A stretch of DNA of 7,212 nt from Fibrobacter succinogenes (GTDB taxonomy: Bacteria; Fibrobacterota; Fibrobacteria; Fibrobacterales; CADBQJ01), in NCBI GenBank assembly GCA_902796785.1, contig CADBQJ010000003.1:1-7212 (forward strand), in the 5' to 3' direction. This document shows positions 1 to 6,629 of the stretch, in pieces (within the stretch, counting starts at the first letter, position 1; every line of letters starts with the position of its first letter). A program made the position numbers and the translations under genes. The notes under the pieces are model-generated. The model did not search any database. It saw only the letters and a list, made by a program, of their open reading frames with translations, and was not told where the DNA came from.

Positions 1-1191
1 CGCGTCCTTCAGCTCCTGCGGGAGGTTCGACTCGAAGAGCGCGCGCTCGGAGGAGAAGACCGCGCGGTCGATCCGCCAGCCGCCCGGGACCCGCTTCAGC
101 CACGGCGTCCCGTCGGAGCCGAGCGGCCCGAGGAGCTCCGCGACGTCGCCGTCGGAGAAGACCGGGTCGAGCAGGCGGTCGATGGTCTCGGAGGAGAGGC
201 CGGCGGCCAGGAGGTCGGCGCGGCGCAGCGGAAGCGCGGGGACGAAGCGGCCCAGCATGCCGGTGCATTCGCGCTCGGGCACCTCCCAGATGCGGAAGAA
301 GCCGAGCACGTGGTCGATGCGGTAGGCGTGGTAGAACTTCGAGGCGCGGCGCAGGCGGGCGCGCCACCAGGAGTAGTCGTCGCGCTCCAGCGCGTCCCAG
401 CGGTAGGAGGGGAAGCGCCAGTTCTGGCCGGCGTGGCAGAACATGTCCGGCGGGGCGCCGGCGCGGTTGTCGAGGTCGAAGAAGCCGCGCCCGCTCCAGA
501 CGTCGGCGCTGTCCTCGCTCAGCAGGATCGGCACGTCGCCCTTGAGCCGGACGCCGGCCTTCTCCAGCTCGGCCACGGCCGCGGAGAACTGCCGCTCGGC
601 GATCCACTGGACCCACGCGTGGAAGAGCGTCTCGTCGCGGTCGGCCTCCCAGGCGGCGTCGATCTCGCCGGGCTTCGGGTCGCGCAGCTCGGTCCAGGCC
701 TGCCAGGGGCGCATCCCCTGCTTCTCCTTCAGGCGGCAGAAGACGGCGTAGGGGCGGACCCACGGGTTGGCCTGCAGCCACTCGGCGAAATCCGCGTCGG
801 CCTCGACGGAGTCGATGACGTTCCCGTAGTGGCGGCGCAGGATGTCGCGCTTGAAGCGGACCGCGTCCAGCCAGGCGATCCGGGAGTCGTCCGCGTGCAC
901 CTTCGCGAAGGCCTCGACCGAGGCGCGCTGCGGCGCGGAGAGCGGGAGGTCCTCCAGGCGGACGTAGACGGGATGGAGCGCGAAGGCGGAGAGCGCGCTG
1001 TAGGGCGAACGCTCCTCGCCGGTGTCGTTGACCGGGAGCAGCTGGATCAGGTCCATGCCGCAGCTCTTCGCCCACTTCGCGAAGGGGACGAGGTCCGCGA
1101 ACTCTCCGACGCCGCACGACTTCTCCGTGCGCAGCGCGCCCAGCGGGACGGCGACGCCCGTCTGGAACCGATCGATCTTCCCGTATCTCAT
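1..1191 (-). CDS. malQ: 4-alpha-glucanotransferase (amylomaltase, GH77), 3' end cut by window edge
   Basis: This enzyme cleaves alpha-1,4-glucans or maltodextrins and transfers the glucan part to another sugar in the cytoplasm, in glycogen or maltodextrin metabolism. The 397 visible residues read without a stop to the window edge. GH77 signatures are clear: DLIQLLPVNDTG (47-58), GDVPILLSEDSADVWS (218-233), GAPPDMF..GQNW (245-258) and YRIDHVLGFFRIWEVP (290-305), where Asp293 should be the catalytic nucleophile. A segment after this motif (about 311-345, FVPALP, then a helical stretch) resembles the insert of plant DPE2-like and many FCB or spirochaete enzymes, not the compact amylomaltases. 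The acid/base Glu and the third catalytic Asp must lie beyond the window. The ATG at 1191 is preceded by GGGAGG (1200-1205) with an 8-nt spacer. It lies 13 nt after the stop of the upstream TPR gene, so it is probably the third gene of the sigma operon. Confidence 0.95.
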   Translation of the reverse strand, partial: MRYGKIDRFQTGVAVPLGALRTEKSCGVGEFADLVPFAKWAKSCGMDLIQLLPVNDTGEERSPYSALSAFALHPVYVRLEDLPLSAPQRASVEAFAKVHADDSRIAWLDAVRFKRDILRRHYGNVIDSVEADADFAEWLQANPWVRPYAVFCRLKEKQGMRPWQAWTELRDPKPGEIDAAWEADRDETLFHAWVQWIAERQFSAAVAELEKAGVRLKGDVPILLSEDSADVWSGRGFFDLDNRAGAPPDMFCHAGQNWRFPSYRWDALERDDYSWWRARLRRASKFYHAYRIDHVLGFFRIWEVPERECTGMLGRFVPALPLRRADLLAAGLSSETIDRLLDPVFSDGDVAELLGPLGSDGTPWLKRVPGGWRIDRAVFSSERALFESNLPQELKDA

Positions 1192-1204
1192 CTTCCCTTC
1201 CTCC

Positions 1205-2830
1205 CTACAGGTCGCCGCGCGCGGAGGGCACGCCCGCGGGCTTCCAGTCCTTGAGCTCGGCCGCCACGGCGCAGAGCGAGAAGGGCTGCGGCAGCGCGTC
1301 GGGGCTCATCCGCACCAGGCGCACCTGGCTGGCCGACTTGGCGAACTGCGCCATCAGCGTGAAGTCGTCCTGGTTCTCCCAGACGAACCCCTGGAACGGC
1401 TCCATCCCGGGGCAGGCGGTCTCGCCCGTGGCGCGGGGGTTCCCCGAGCGGCGCGTGAGGGCGCGGAGCGCGTGCCCGAGCAGGTCGCCCGGGCGCCCGG
1501 TGGTGTCGGCCACCAGCAGCTGCACCTTGCGGTAGCCGTCCTTCAGGTGGACCGTGATGAAGTGGATGTGGCCGCCGTCGCGGCGCTCGGTGCGCCACAC
1601 GCCGGGGGCCAGGCGGCGGAAGCGGGTCGAGTCCACCTGGTGGAGGAACTCGCTCTCGGAGACGCCCCAGCGCACGCGGAAGTGGCCGAAGCGGTCCTGG
1701 CCGTTCTCGTACGCCTCGTGCATCGAGCGTTCCACCGCGCCCGCGAGGTCGTCGTCGGAGGAGACGTCGGGCTCCTCGGCGCCGGCGGAGGCCACGAACT
1801 CGTCCAGCCCCAGGCGCGAGCGGAGCTCGAAGAGCAGGCCGGAGATCTCGGCGTCGTTCTGGTACCGGCGCGAAAGCTCGTCGAAGACCGAGCGCATGTC
1901 GGAGCCGCACGAGGCGAGGCGCTCCAGCGAGGGGGCCTTCTTGCGCCCGAGCGTGGCGAAGGCCTGCGAGACCTCGGGGTCGGTCGGGTAGAGCCCCACC
2001 AGGCGGGAGTAGATCGCGCGCGCCTGGTCGAGCTCGTCGTCGTACTCCCAGAGGCGGGCGCGCAGCAGCAGGAGCCGCTTCTCCATCGGGAAGAGCGGGA
2101 GCGCGAAGTCGCAGACCACGCGCGCGGAGTCGAGCCGCCCGGCCATGTGGTGCGCCTCGGCGAGGAGGGCGTAGGCCTCCCCGCGCGCCGCGGCCGGGCT
2201 CAGGGTGACGGCCCAGGCCGCCTGCCGCACGGCGCTGTCGGGGGCGTGGGCGGCCAGGTGGGCGCGCGCCAGGAGCGAGCGCGCCGTCGGGTCGGACGAG
2301 GCGGCGGCCACGACCTTGCGGGCCCAGGAGACGGCCTCGTCCGCGGACCCCCGCTTGCGCAGCAGCTGCTCGGCCTTCGCCGCGGCCAGCTGCGGGTCGG
2401 GGTCGTCGAGGTCGCCGGCGAGCGCCCGGTCGAGCATCACCTCGGCCGCGGCGAAGTCGGCCACGCCGTCGCCGGAGGGACGGTCGAGCCGCTGGCGCGC
2501 GGCCAGGGCGACGAGCGCGGGTTCGGTCGGATGGAGCGCGAGGAGCCCGTCGAGGATGGAGCGCGCCCCGGCGGGGTCGCCCGTCCCGATCAGCAGCTGG
2601 GCCCGCTCGCAGAGCGCCCGCTCCTCCTTCGTCAGGTCGCCGGAGAAGGAGAGGCGGTCGAGCGAGGCGCCGACCGGGGTCTTCTCGCCCGTGGGGACGC
2701 CGAAGGGGACGAACTCCGCCGTCAGCTCGGCGGGGAGGAAGCGGTTCTTGAGCTGGAACAGCCCCAGGGCGGCGAATCCGCAGATCAGCGCGAAAAGGAA
2801 GACACGCGAAGCCAGGGGGGCGCTGCGCAT
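1205..2830 (-). CDS. N-terminally anchored TPR-like protein with an uncharacterised C-terminal domain
   Basis: I do not recognise this 541-residue protein as a named family. Visible parts: a hydrophobic segment at about 10-27 (signal anchor or uncleaved signal), a short linker, then Ala/Leu-rich paired helices from about 66 to 345 that look like degenerate tetratricopeptide repeats. The best units are around 74-102 (A..LIGTGDPAGARSILDGLLALHP), 152-180, 184-212, 218-248 and 252-282 (ending LVGLYPTDPE). An acidic stretch (346-362) leads to a mixed, probably beta-containing domain (about 365-530) with aromatic and charged residues such as GHFRVRWGV and HIHFITVHLKDGYRKVQLL. TPR proteins usually act as protein-protein scaffolds, so an envelope-facing scaffold is an inference only. 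The ATG at 2830 has AGGAA (2837-2841) 6 nt upstream, inside the end of the sigma gene, implying translational coupling. Coding is supported by the tight operon fit and sensible hydrophobic and helical pattern. Confidence 0.85.
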   Translation of the reverse strand: MRSAPLASRVFLFALICGFAALGLFQLKNRFLPAELTAEFVPFGVPTGEKTPVGASLDRLSFSGDLTKEERALCERAQLLIGTGDPAGARSILDGLLALHPTEPALVALAARQRLDRPSGDGVADFAAAEVMLDRALAGDLDDPDPQLAAAKAEQLLRKRGSADEAVSWARKVVAAASSDPTARSLLARAHLAAHAPDSAVRQAAWAVTLSPAAARGEAYALLAEAHHMAGRLDSARVVCDFALPLFPMEKRLLLLRARLWEYDDELDQARAIYSRLVGLYPTDPEVSQAFATLGRKKAPSLERLASCGSDMRSVFDELSRRYQNDAEISGLLFELRSRLGLDEFVASAGAEEPDVSSDDDLAGAVERSMHEAYENGQDRFGHFRVRWGVSESEFLHQVDSTRFRRLAPGVWRTERRDGGHIHFITVHLKDGYRKVQLLVADTTGRPGDLLGHALRALTRRSGNPRATGETACPGMEPFQGFVWENQDDFTLMAQFAKSASQVRLVRMSPDALPQPFSLCAVAAELKDWKPAGVPSARGDL

Positions 2831-2836
2831 GGGAGG

Positions 2837-2841
2837 TTCCT
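2837..2841 (-). promoter_or_regulatory. Ribosome binding site overlapping the sigma gene stop codon
   Basis: On the minus strand AGGAA begins inside the TAG stop of the sigma gene (2840-2842) and sits 6 nt before the ATG at 2830. It fixes the start of the TPR gene. It also implies that ribosomes finishing the sigma gene can restart on the next one. Confidence 0.65.
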
Positions 2842-3682
2842 AGGGCGAGATGAGGCTGGAGAGGCGGTCGCGGTACTCTTTGTGCCTGAGCAGCTTGCGC
2901 AGGGTCTTGTTCTTGATCTGGCGCACCCGTTCGCGCGTCAGCTTGAGCTCGTGCCCGATCTCGTCGAGCGTGGACTCCTGGGCGGTGCCGATGCCGTAGA
3001 ACATCCGGAGGATCGTCGCCTCGCGCTCGGGCAGCGACTTGAGGATGTCGCCCACGATGCGGGCCCGCTCCTGGTTCTCGGCGACGGTCTCCTGGTCGCC
3101 CTCCTCGCCCAGCACGTCCAGCAGGGTGGAGACCGCGTCCACGCCGTCGCCGCCGTTGCCGATGGGGCTGTCGAGGGAGACCTCGATGATCTTCTCCATC
3201 ACCTCGTTGATGGACCGCTCCATCCCCTCGAACTCGGGGAGGGCGATGGTGGCGTCGTAGTCGCCCCCGTTTTCCTGCAGCTTGCGGCGGAACCGGCTGA
3301 CCAGGGCCAGCTTGTTCGGGGGGATGCGCACCGAGCCGATGTGCTCGAAAAGGGCCTTCTGGATGGCCTGGCGGATCCACCAGACCGCGTAGGAGATGAA
3401 CTTGACGTCCTTGGTCTCGTCGAACCGCTCGGCGGCCTTGAAAAGGCCCAGGTTCCCCTCGTTGATCAGCTCGAGGAGGGTGAGGCCGCGATTTTGGAAT
3501 TTTCGGGCCACGCTGATGACGAAACGGAGGTTTCCGAGGATGATGCGCCGGGTGGCCTCCTCGCGGACGGGGCCGTCCTTCTCCGTCTGGATGATGTGGA
3601 GCAGCGAGCGCTCCTCTTCCTGGGAGAGGGTCGGATACTGGTTCAGGTCCCGAAAATAGAGGGCTTCGCTCTTGTCGCTCAT
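2840..3682 (-). CDS. rpoD: Primary-type RNA polymerase sigma-70 factor lacking region 1.1
   Basis: This protein directs RNA polymerase to -10/-35 promoters. The 280 residues hold region 1.2 (about 6-35, ALYFRDLNQYPTLSQEEE), regions 2.1-2.4 (46-112, with NLRFVISVARKF, INEGNLGL, and FISYAVWWIRQAIQKAL for -10 melting and recognition), region 3 (118-170, starting RIPPNK) and region 4 (212-268, LPEREATILRMFYGIG, then TLDEIGHELKLTRERVRQIKNKTLRKL, the -35 helix-turn-helix). Region 1.1 is absent. This is normal for the short principal sigma factors of Bacteroidota and Fibrobacterota, but also for group 2 sigmas, so 'rpoD' rather than a paralogue is likely but not proven. An acidic loop at 178-205 separates regions 3 and 4. 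The ATG at 3682 lacks a good Shine-Dalgarno: only GGA lies 6 nt upstream, with AAGGCGG too far away. The conserved N-terminus supports the start. The gene leads a probable operon with the TPR gene (9-nt gap) and malQ. Confidence 0.96.
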   Translation of the reverse strand: MSDKSEALYFRDLNQYPTLSQEEERSLLHIIQTEKDGPVREEATRRIILGNLRFVISVARKFQNRGLTLLELINEGNLGLFKAAERFDETKDVKFISYAVWWIRQAIQKALFEHIGSVRIPPNKLALVSRFRRKLQENGGDYDATIALPEFEGMERSINEVMEKIIEVSLDSPIGNGGDGVDAVSTLLDVLGEEGDQETVAENQERARIVGDILKSLPEREATILRMFYGIGTAQESTLDEIGHELKLTRERVRQIKNKTLRKLLRHKEYRDRLSSLISP

Positions 3683-3705
3683 GGGTTGTCCGGCCGCCTT
3701 GGGAC

Positions 3706-3725
3706 GCCTTCCCGACGGGAAAGGC
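3706..3725 (-). promoter_or_regulatory. Hairpin / perfect 13-bp palindrome in the sigma gene leader
   Basis: The plus strand reads TTCCCGACGGGAA at 3709-3721, a perfect inverted repeat around one central base. In the minus-strand RNA it extends to an 8-bp stem (GCC-TTCCC / GGGAA-GGC) with one bulged U (opposite 3722) and a 3-nt loop. It lies 27-39 nt upstream of the sigma start codon and downstream of the predicted transcription start. It could be an RNA element in the 5' leader or a binding site for a dimeric regulator. It is not followed by a U-run, so it is not an intrinsic terminator. The structure is seen directly; the function is inferred. Confidence 0.5.
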
Positions 3726-3758
3726 CCCTTCGGCGCCTGCCTGTTTCTCCAAATGGGC

Positions 3759-3764
3759 TAAAAT
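3759..3764 (+). promoter_or_regulatory. Predicted -10 box of the secDF promoter
   Basis: TAAAAT matches TATAAT at five of six positions and lies 70 nt before the secDF start codon. Transcription would start around 3771, leaving a leader of about 64 nt. No good -35 is visible: the best candidate, CTGCCT at 3737-3742 with a 16-nt spacer, has three matches. Activity may depend on an activator or on the -10 alone. Confidence 0.4.
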
Positions 3765-3791
3765 ACTACATTTGTTCCGGTTTTTTGTCAG
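3763..3791 (-). promoter_or_regulatory. Predicted sigma-70 promoter of the rpoD-TPR-malQ operon
   Basis: On the minus strand CTGACA (3791-3786, five of six matches to TTGACA) is followed after exactly 17 nt by TAGTAT (3768-3763, four of six to TATAAT). Transcription would start near 3756, giving a leader of about 74 nt. This AT-richer patch stands out in the GC-rich surroundings. The -10 shares two bases with the predicted -10 of the divergent secDF promoter. Confidence 0.6.
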
Positions 3792-3814
3792 GCCCTCCCC
3801 GCCGAGGGGCGGGC
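3792..3814 (+). promoter_or_regulatory. GC-rich hairpin in the secDF leader
   Basis: GCCC-T-CCCC pairs with GGGG-C-GGGC around a 5-nt loop (8 GC pairs, one T/C mismatch). An alternative fold pairs CCCGCC (3798-3803) with GGCGGG (3808-3813). The hairpin ends about 10 nt before the AGGA ribosome site at 3825-3828. No T-run follows on either strand, so it is not a terminator. It may modulate translation or mRNA stability, but GC-rich DNA forms such hairpins easily by chance. Confidence 0.3.
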
Positions 3815-3834
3815 ACCACCCTGTAGGACGCATT

Positions 3835-6504
3835 ATGAACAACAGTAAAACCGGCTGGCGCACCGTCGTCGTCCTGGCCGTCCTGGCCCTGAGCATCTGG
3901 AGCTTCTGGCCCTCGGTGAAAGTCCATTCGCTCTCCGGCCAGGAGAAGACGGACTTCATCAAGGCCAATCCCAAGGTCTTCAAGGGCGCGATCAACTTCG
4001 GCCTCGACCTGGCCGGCGGCACGCACGTCGTGGTGGAGATCGACACCACCGGCATGAAGGTCCGCGACGGCGAATCCCGCGACGAGGCGCTGCAGTCCGC
4101 GCAGGAGCAGTCGCTCGAAATCGTCCGCAACCGCGTCGACCAGTACGGCCTGAGCGAACCCGTCATCGCCAAGTCCGGCGTCAACCGCATCGTGGCCGAC
4201 CTGGCCGGCGTGGACGCCGAACAGGCGCGCGGCCTGCTGGGCGAAACCGCGCAGCTCGAGTTCAAGCTCGTGGTGACCCGCGGCGAGTTCCTCCCCGTCC
4301 TCAACCGCATCGACGCCTACCTGGCGCAGAAGGTCGGCCTGGACACCTCCGCCGCGAAGGGCGCCGCCGCCCCCGAGGCCCCCGCCCCCGCGGTCGGCTC
4401 CGGCCTGAAGCTGCAGTCCCTCGAAGGCGACTCCGCCGAAGCCGCGGCCCCCGAGGCGGTCGCCGCCGCCGACACGGCCAAGTCCGACTCCGCGGCCGCC
4501 CCCGCCGAAACCCTCGAGCAGTTCCGCGCCCGTCCCTTCGGCGGCCGCTTCGTGGCCCTGGGCAACGACCTGGCCATCCCCGAAGCCGACGTCGAGGCCG
4601 TCCGCGCCGCCCTCGCCGACCCCGGCGTGCAGGCGCTGATCCCCCTCAACCTGCAGTTCGCGCTCGGCCGCGGCTGGGAAACCCTCCAGAACGGCGACAA
4701 GGTCAAGCGCTTCTACGCCCTCAAGCGCCGCGCCGAAATGGGCGGCACCGAAATCGTCGACGCCGTCCCCTACCGCATCTCCGACGGCATGCAGGCCGGC
4801 GAAGTGGCCGTCAACCTGAAGTTCGACGGCCTCGGGGCCAAGAAGTTCGCCACCGTCACCGGCAACAACATCAAGCGCCAGCTGGCCATCGTCCTCGACG
4901 ACCAGGTGGTGAGCGCCCCCGTCATCCAGACCCGCATCCCCAACGGCAACGCGCAGATCACCGGCCTCGACGACTTCAACGAAGCCAAGCAGCTGGCCGT
5001 CGTCCTCCGCGCCGGCGCCCTGCCCCTCCCGATGAACATCGGCGAACTCCGCTCCGTGGGCGCCTCCCTGGGCGAAGACAACATCCGCAACGGGATGCGC
5101 GCCGCCGCCGTCGGCCTGGCGCTGGTCGCCCTGGCCATGCTCGCCCTCTACCGCAAGGCCGGCGTCTGGGCCGTCCTCGCGCTCGCCTTCAACATGCTGC
5201 TGATCGGCGCGGTGATGAGCACCTTCCACGCCGTCCTCACCATGCCCGGCATCGCCGGCATCGTGCTGACGATCGGCATGGCGGTCGACGCCAACGTCAT
5301 CATCTACGAACGCATCCGCGAAGAGCTCCGCAACGGCCGCACCGTCCGCATGGCCATCCAGGCCGGCTACGACAAGGCCTTCTCCGCCATCGTCGACTCC
5401 AACGTCACCACGCTGCTCACCGCGTTCGTCCTCTACAAGATCGGCTCCGGCCCCATCAAGGGCTTCGGCATGACCCTGATGATCGGCATCGCGGCCTCGA
5501 TGTTCACCGCCCTCTACGTCACCCGCTGGTTCTTCATGGTGGTCGGCGACACCCGCAACGACGGCAACGCCCTGGCCATCGGCAGGAGCTTCCTGGTCGA
5601 CGCCAAGTTCGCCATCGTCCCGAACATCAGGAAGGCCGTGCTCTTCTCCGCCGCGCTGGTGCTCGTCTCCTTCGGGCTCTTCGCCTTCAAGGGGCTGAAC
5701 TACGGCATCGACTTCACGGGCGGCAACGTGCTGACCGTCGCGTTCCAGCAGGAGGCCTCCTCCGAGCGGATCGCCCGCGCGATCGGCGAGAAGACCTCGC
5801 TCGGCACGCCCACCGTCCGCACCGTCGACGTGCTCGACAGCAAGACCCCCACGTTCCTGATCTCCATCATGAAGACGACCGACGACGCCGCCGTCGTCCC
5901 CTCCGTGGAGAAGGCGCTCGCCGAATCCGGCATCCCCGGCACGGTGATCAACGAAGAGCTCGTCGGCCCCGCCATCGGCCGCCAGCTGAAGAGCTCCGCC
6001 GCCTGGGCCATCCTCTGGTCGCTGCTGATCATGATCGGCTACATCTGGTTCCGGTTCGGCAAGTTCGGCCTGGGCTTCGGCCTGGGCGCCGTGGTCGCCC
6101 TGGCGCACGACATCACGCTGACCCTGGGCGTCTTCGCGCTCACGGGCATCGCGCTCGACTCCACGATGATCGCCGCGCTGCTGACCATCGTCGGCTACTC
6201 GATCAACGACACCATCGTCATCTACGACCGCATCCGCGAGAACACGCAGATCCTGGGCAAGGAGACGTTCGGCCACTACGTCAACAACTCCATCAACCAG
6301 TGCCTCTCCCGCACGCTGATGACCTCGATGACCACGCTGCTCGTCACCCTTTCGCTGATGACGCTCGGCGGCGTCTCGATCCACGACTTCGCGCTGGCCA
6401 TGACGACCGGCGTGCTGGTGGGGACCTGGTCGTCGAACTTCGTCGCGCCCGCGTTCGTCATCTGGTGGACCGGCCGCTACGGCATCAAGCGCAAGGCCGC
6501 GTAG
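3835..6504 (+). CDS. secDF: SecD-SecF fusion protein, Sec translocon accessory subunit
   Basis: SecDF is an RND-type inner-membrane protein that uses the proton gradient to pull secreted proteins through SecYEG. The 889 residues carry both halves in one chain. SecD part: TM1 (11-25), FGLDLAGG (55-62), the periplasmic P1 region with RNRVDQYGLSEPVI, an Ala/Pro/acid-rich linker (about 171-224), then TM2-6 (about 423-570) with GMAVDANVIIYERIREE (Asp485, proton-relay type) and IVDSNVTTL (Asp521). SecF part from about 580: a TM at 603-619, NYGIDFTGG (622-630), and TMs from about 723 to 876 with TIVGYSINDTIVIYDRIREN (Asp792, Asp798). About twelve TMs in all, as expected. The ATG at 3835 has AGGA 6 nt upstream (3825-3828). 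The frame is open further up to a TTG at 3772, but that start has no ribosome site and would lie in promoter DNA. No yajC gene precedes it. Transcribed alone and ended by the terminator at 6523. Confidence 0.97.
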   Translation: MNNSKTGWRTVVVLAVLALSIWSFWPSVKVHSLSGQEKTDFIKANPKVFKGAINFGLDLAGGTHVVVEIDTTGMKVRDGESRDEALQSAQEQSLEIVRNRVDQYGLSEPVIAKSGVNRIVADLAGVDAEQARGLLGETAQLEFKLVVTRGEFLPVLNRIDAYLAQKVGLDTSAAKGAAAPEAPAPAVGSGLKLQSLEGDSAEAAAPEAVAAADTAKSDSAAAPAETLEQFRARPFGGRFVALGNDLAIPEADVEAVRAALADPGVQALIPLNLQFALGRGWETLQNGDKVKRFYALKRRAEMGGTEIVDAVPYRISDGMQAGEVAVNLKFDGLGAKKFATVTGNNIKRQLAIVLDDQVVSAPVIQTRIPNGNAQITGLDDFNEAKQLAVVLRAGALPLPMNIGELRSVGASLGEDNIRNGMRAAAVGLALVALAMLALYRKAGVWAVLALAFNMLLIGAVMSTFHAVLTMPGIAGIVLTIGMAVDANVIIYERIREELRNGRTVRMAIQAGYDKAFSAIVDSNVTTLLTAFVLYKIGSGPIKGFGMTLMIGIAASMFTALYVTRWFFMVVGDTRNDGNALAIGRSFLVDAKFAIVPNIRKAVLFSAALVLVSFGLFAFKGLNYGIDFTGGNVLTVAFQQEASSERIARAIGEKTSLGTPTVRTVDVLDSKTPTFLISIMKTTDDAAVVPSVEKALAESGIPGTVINEELVGPAIGRQLKSSAAWAILWSLLIMIGYIWFRFGKFGLGFGLGAVVALAHDITLTLGVFALTGIALDSTMIAALLTIVGYSINDTIVIYDRIRENTQILGKETFGHYVNNSINQCLSRTLMTSMTTLLVTLSLMTLGGVSIHDFALAMTTGVLVGTWSSNFVAPAFVIWWTGRYGIKRKAA

Positions 6505-6522
6505 AGCCGTCCGGACTTCCGG

Positions 6523-6553
6523 AAGCCCCCGCCCGCGCGGGGGCTTTCTTTTT
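6523..6553 (+). terminator. Intrinsic terminator after secDF
   Basis: A perfect 10-bp stem (AAGCCCCCGC at 6523-6532 with GCGGGGGCTT at 6537-6546) with a 4-nt loop runs into TTTCTTTTT (6545-6553). It begins 18 nt after the secDF stop codon and separates secDF from the lipoprotein unit downstream. Confidence 0.93.
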
Positions 6554-6584
6554 CGCGCGAAGGAGGGCGCGGCGCCCGCTTTTG

Positions 6585-6593
6585 TGCTAGATT
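6585..6593 (+). promoter_or_regulatory. Predicted extended -10 promoter of the lipoprotein unit
   Basis: TGCTAGATT reads as TG-n-TAGATT, an extended -10 element with four of six matches to TATAAT. It lies in the only AT-rich stretch between the secDF terminator and the next gene. No -35 is recognisable 17 nt upstream (GC-rich), which is typical where an extended -10 compensates. Transcription would start near 6600, about 30 nt before the ATG at 6630. Confidence 0.45.
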
Positions 6594-6629
6594 GAAGAGA
6601 AGAAGCATCACGCAAAAAAAGGATGTGCG

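Noticed and set aside
310..1254. Plus-strand open frame of 314 codons opposite malQ
   Set aside because: The minus strand carries all the GH77 motifs through this stretch; the plus frame is a shadow.
2777..2791. Lipobox in the TPR protein (ALIC, Cys17)
   Set aside because: The residue before Cys is Ile, not Gly, Ala or Ser, and the Cys lies in the middle of the hydrophobic segment, so lipidation is unlikely.
3792..3814. Hairpin between rpoD and secDF as a terminator
   Set aside because: No T-run follows on either strand, and both flanking genes read away from it.
1022..3826. Open frame of 934 codons on the plus strand opposite the sigma and TPR genes
   Set aside because: It is antisense to well-supported genes, of low-complexity composition, and has no recognisable motif.
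3772..3834. Upstream TTG start giving secDF 21 more residues
   Set aside because: There is no ribosome site before the TTG, it lies at the predicted transcription start, and the added Arg/Pro/His residues do not resemble a SecD N-terminus. The ATG at 3835 has AGGA at 6 nt.
1188..4310. Open frame of 1040 codons on the minus strand spanning three genes and the promoter region
   Set aside because: It is Arg/Pro/Ala-rich, off-frame from the sigma and TPR genes, and crosses the divergent promoters. It is a GC-bias artefact.
6509..6524. Short palindromes GTCCGGAC and TTCCGGAA after the secDF stop
   Set aside because: They are short and GC-rich and abut the strong terminator. I cannot tell them from chance.
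3766..6615. Open frame of 949 codons on the minus strand opposite secDF
   Set aside because: It is the antisense shadow of a GC-rich gene. The translation is Gly/Asp/Glu/Val-rich repeats with no domain or ribosome site, while the plus strand encodes an unmistakable SecDF.
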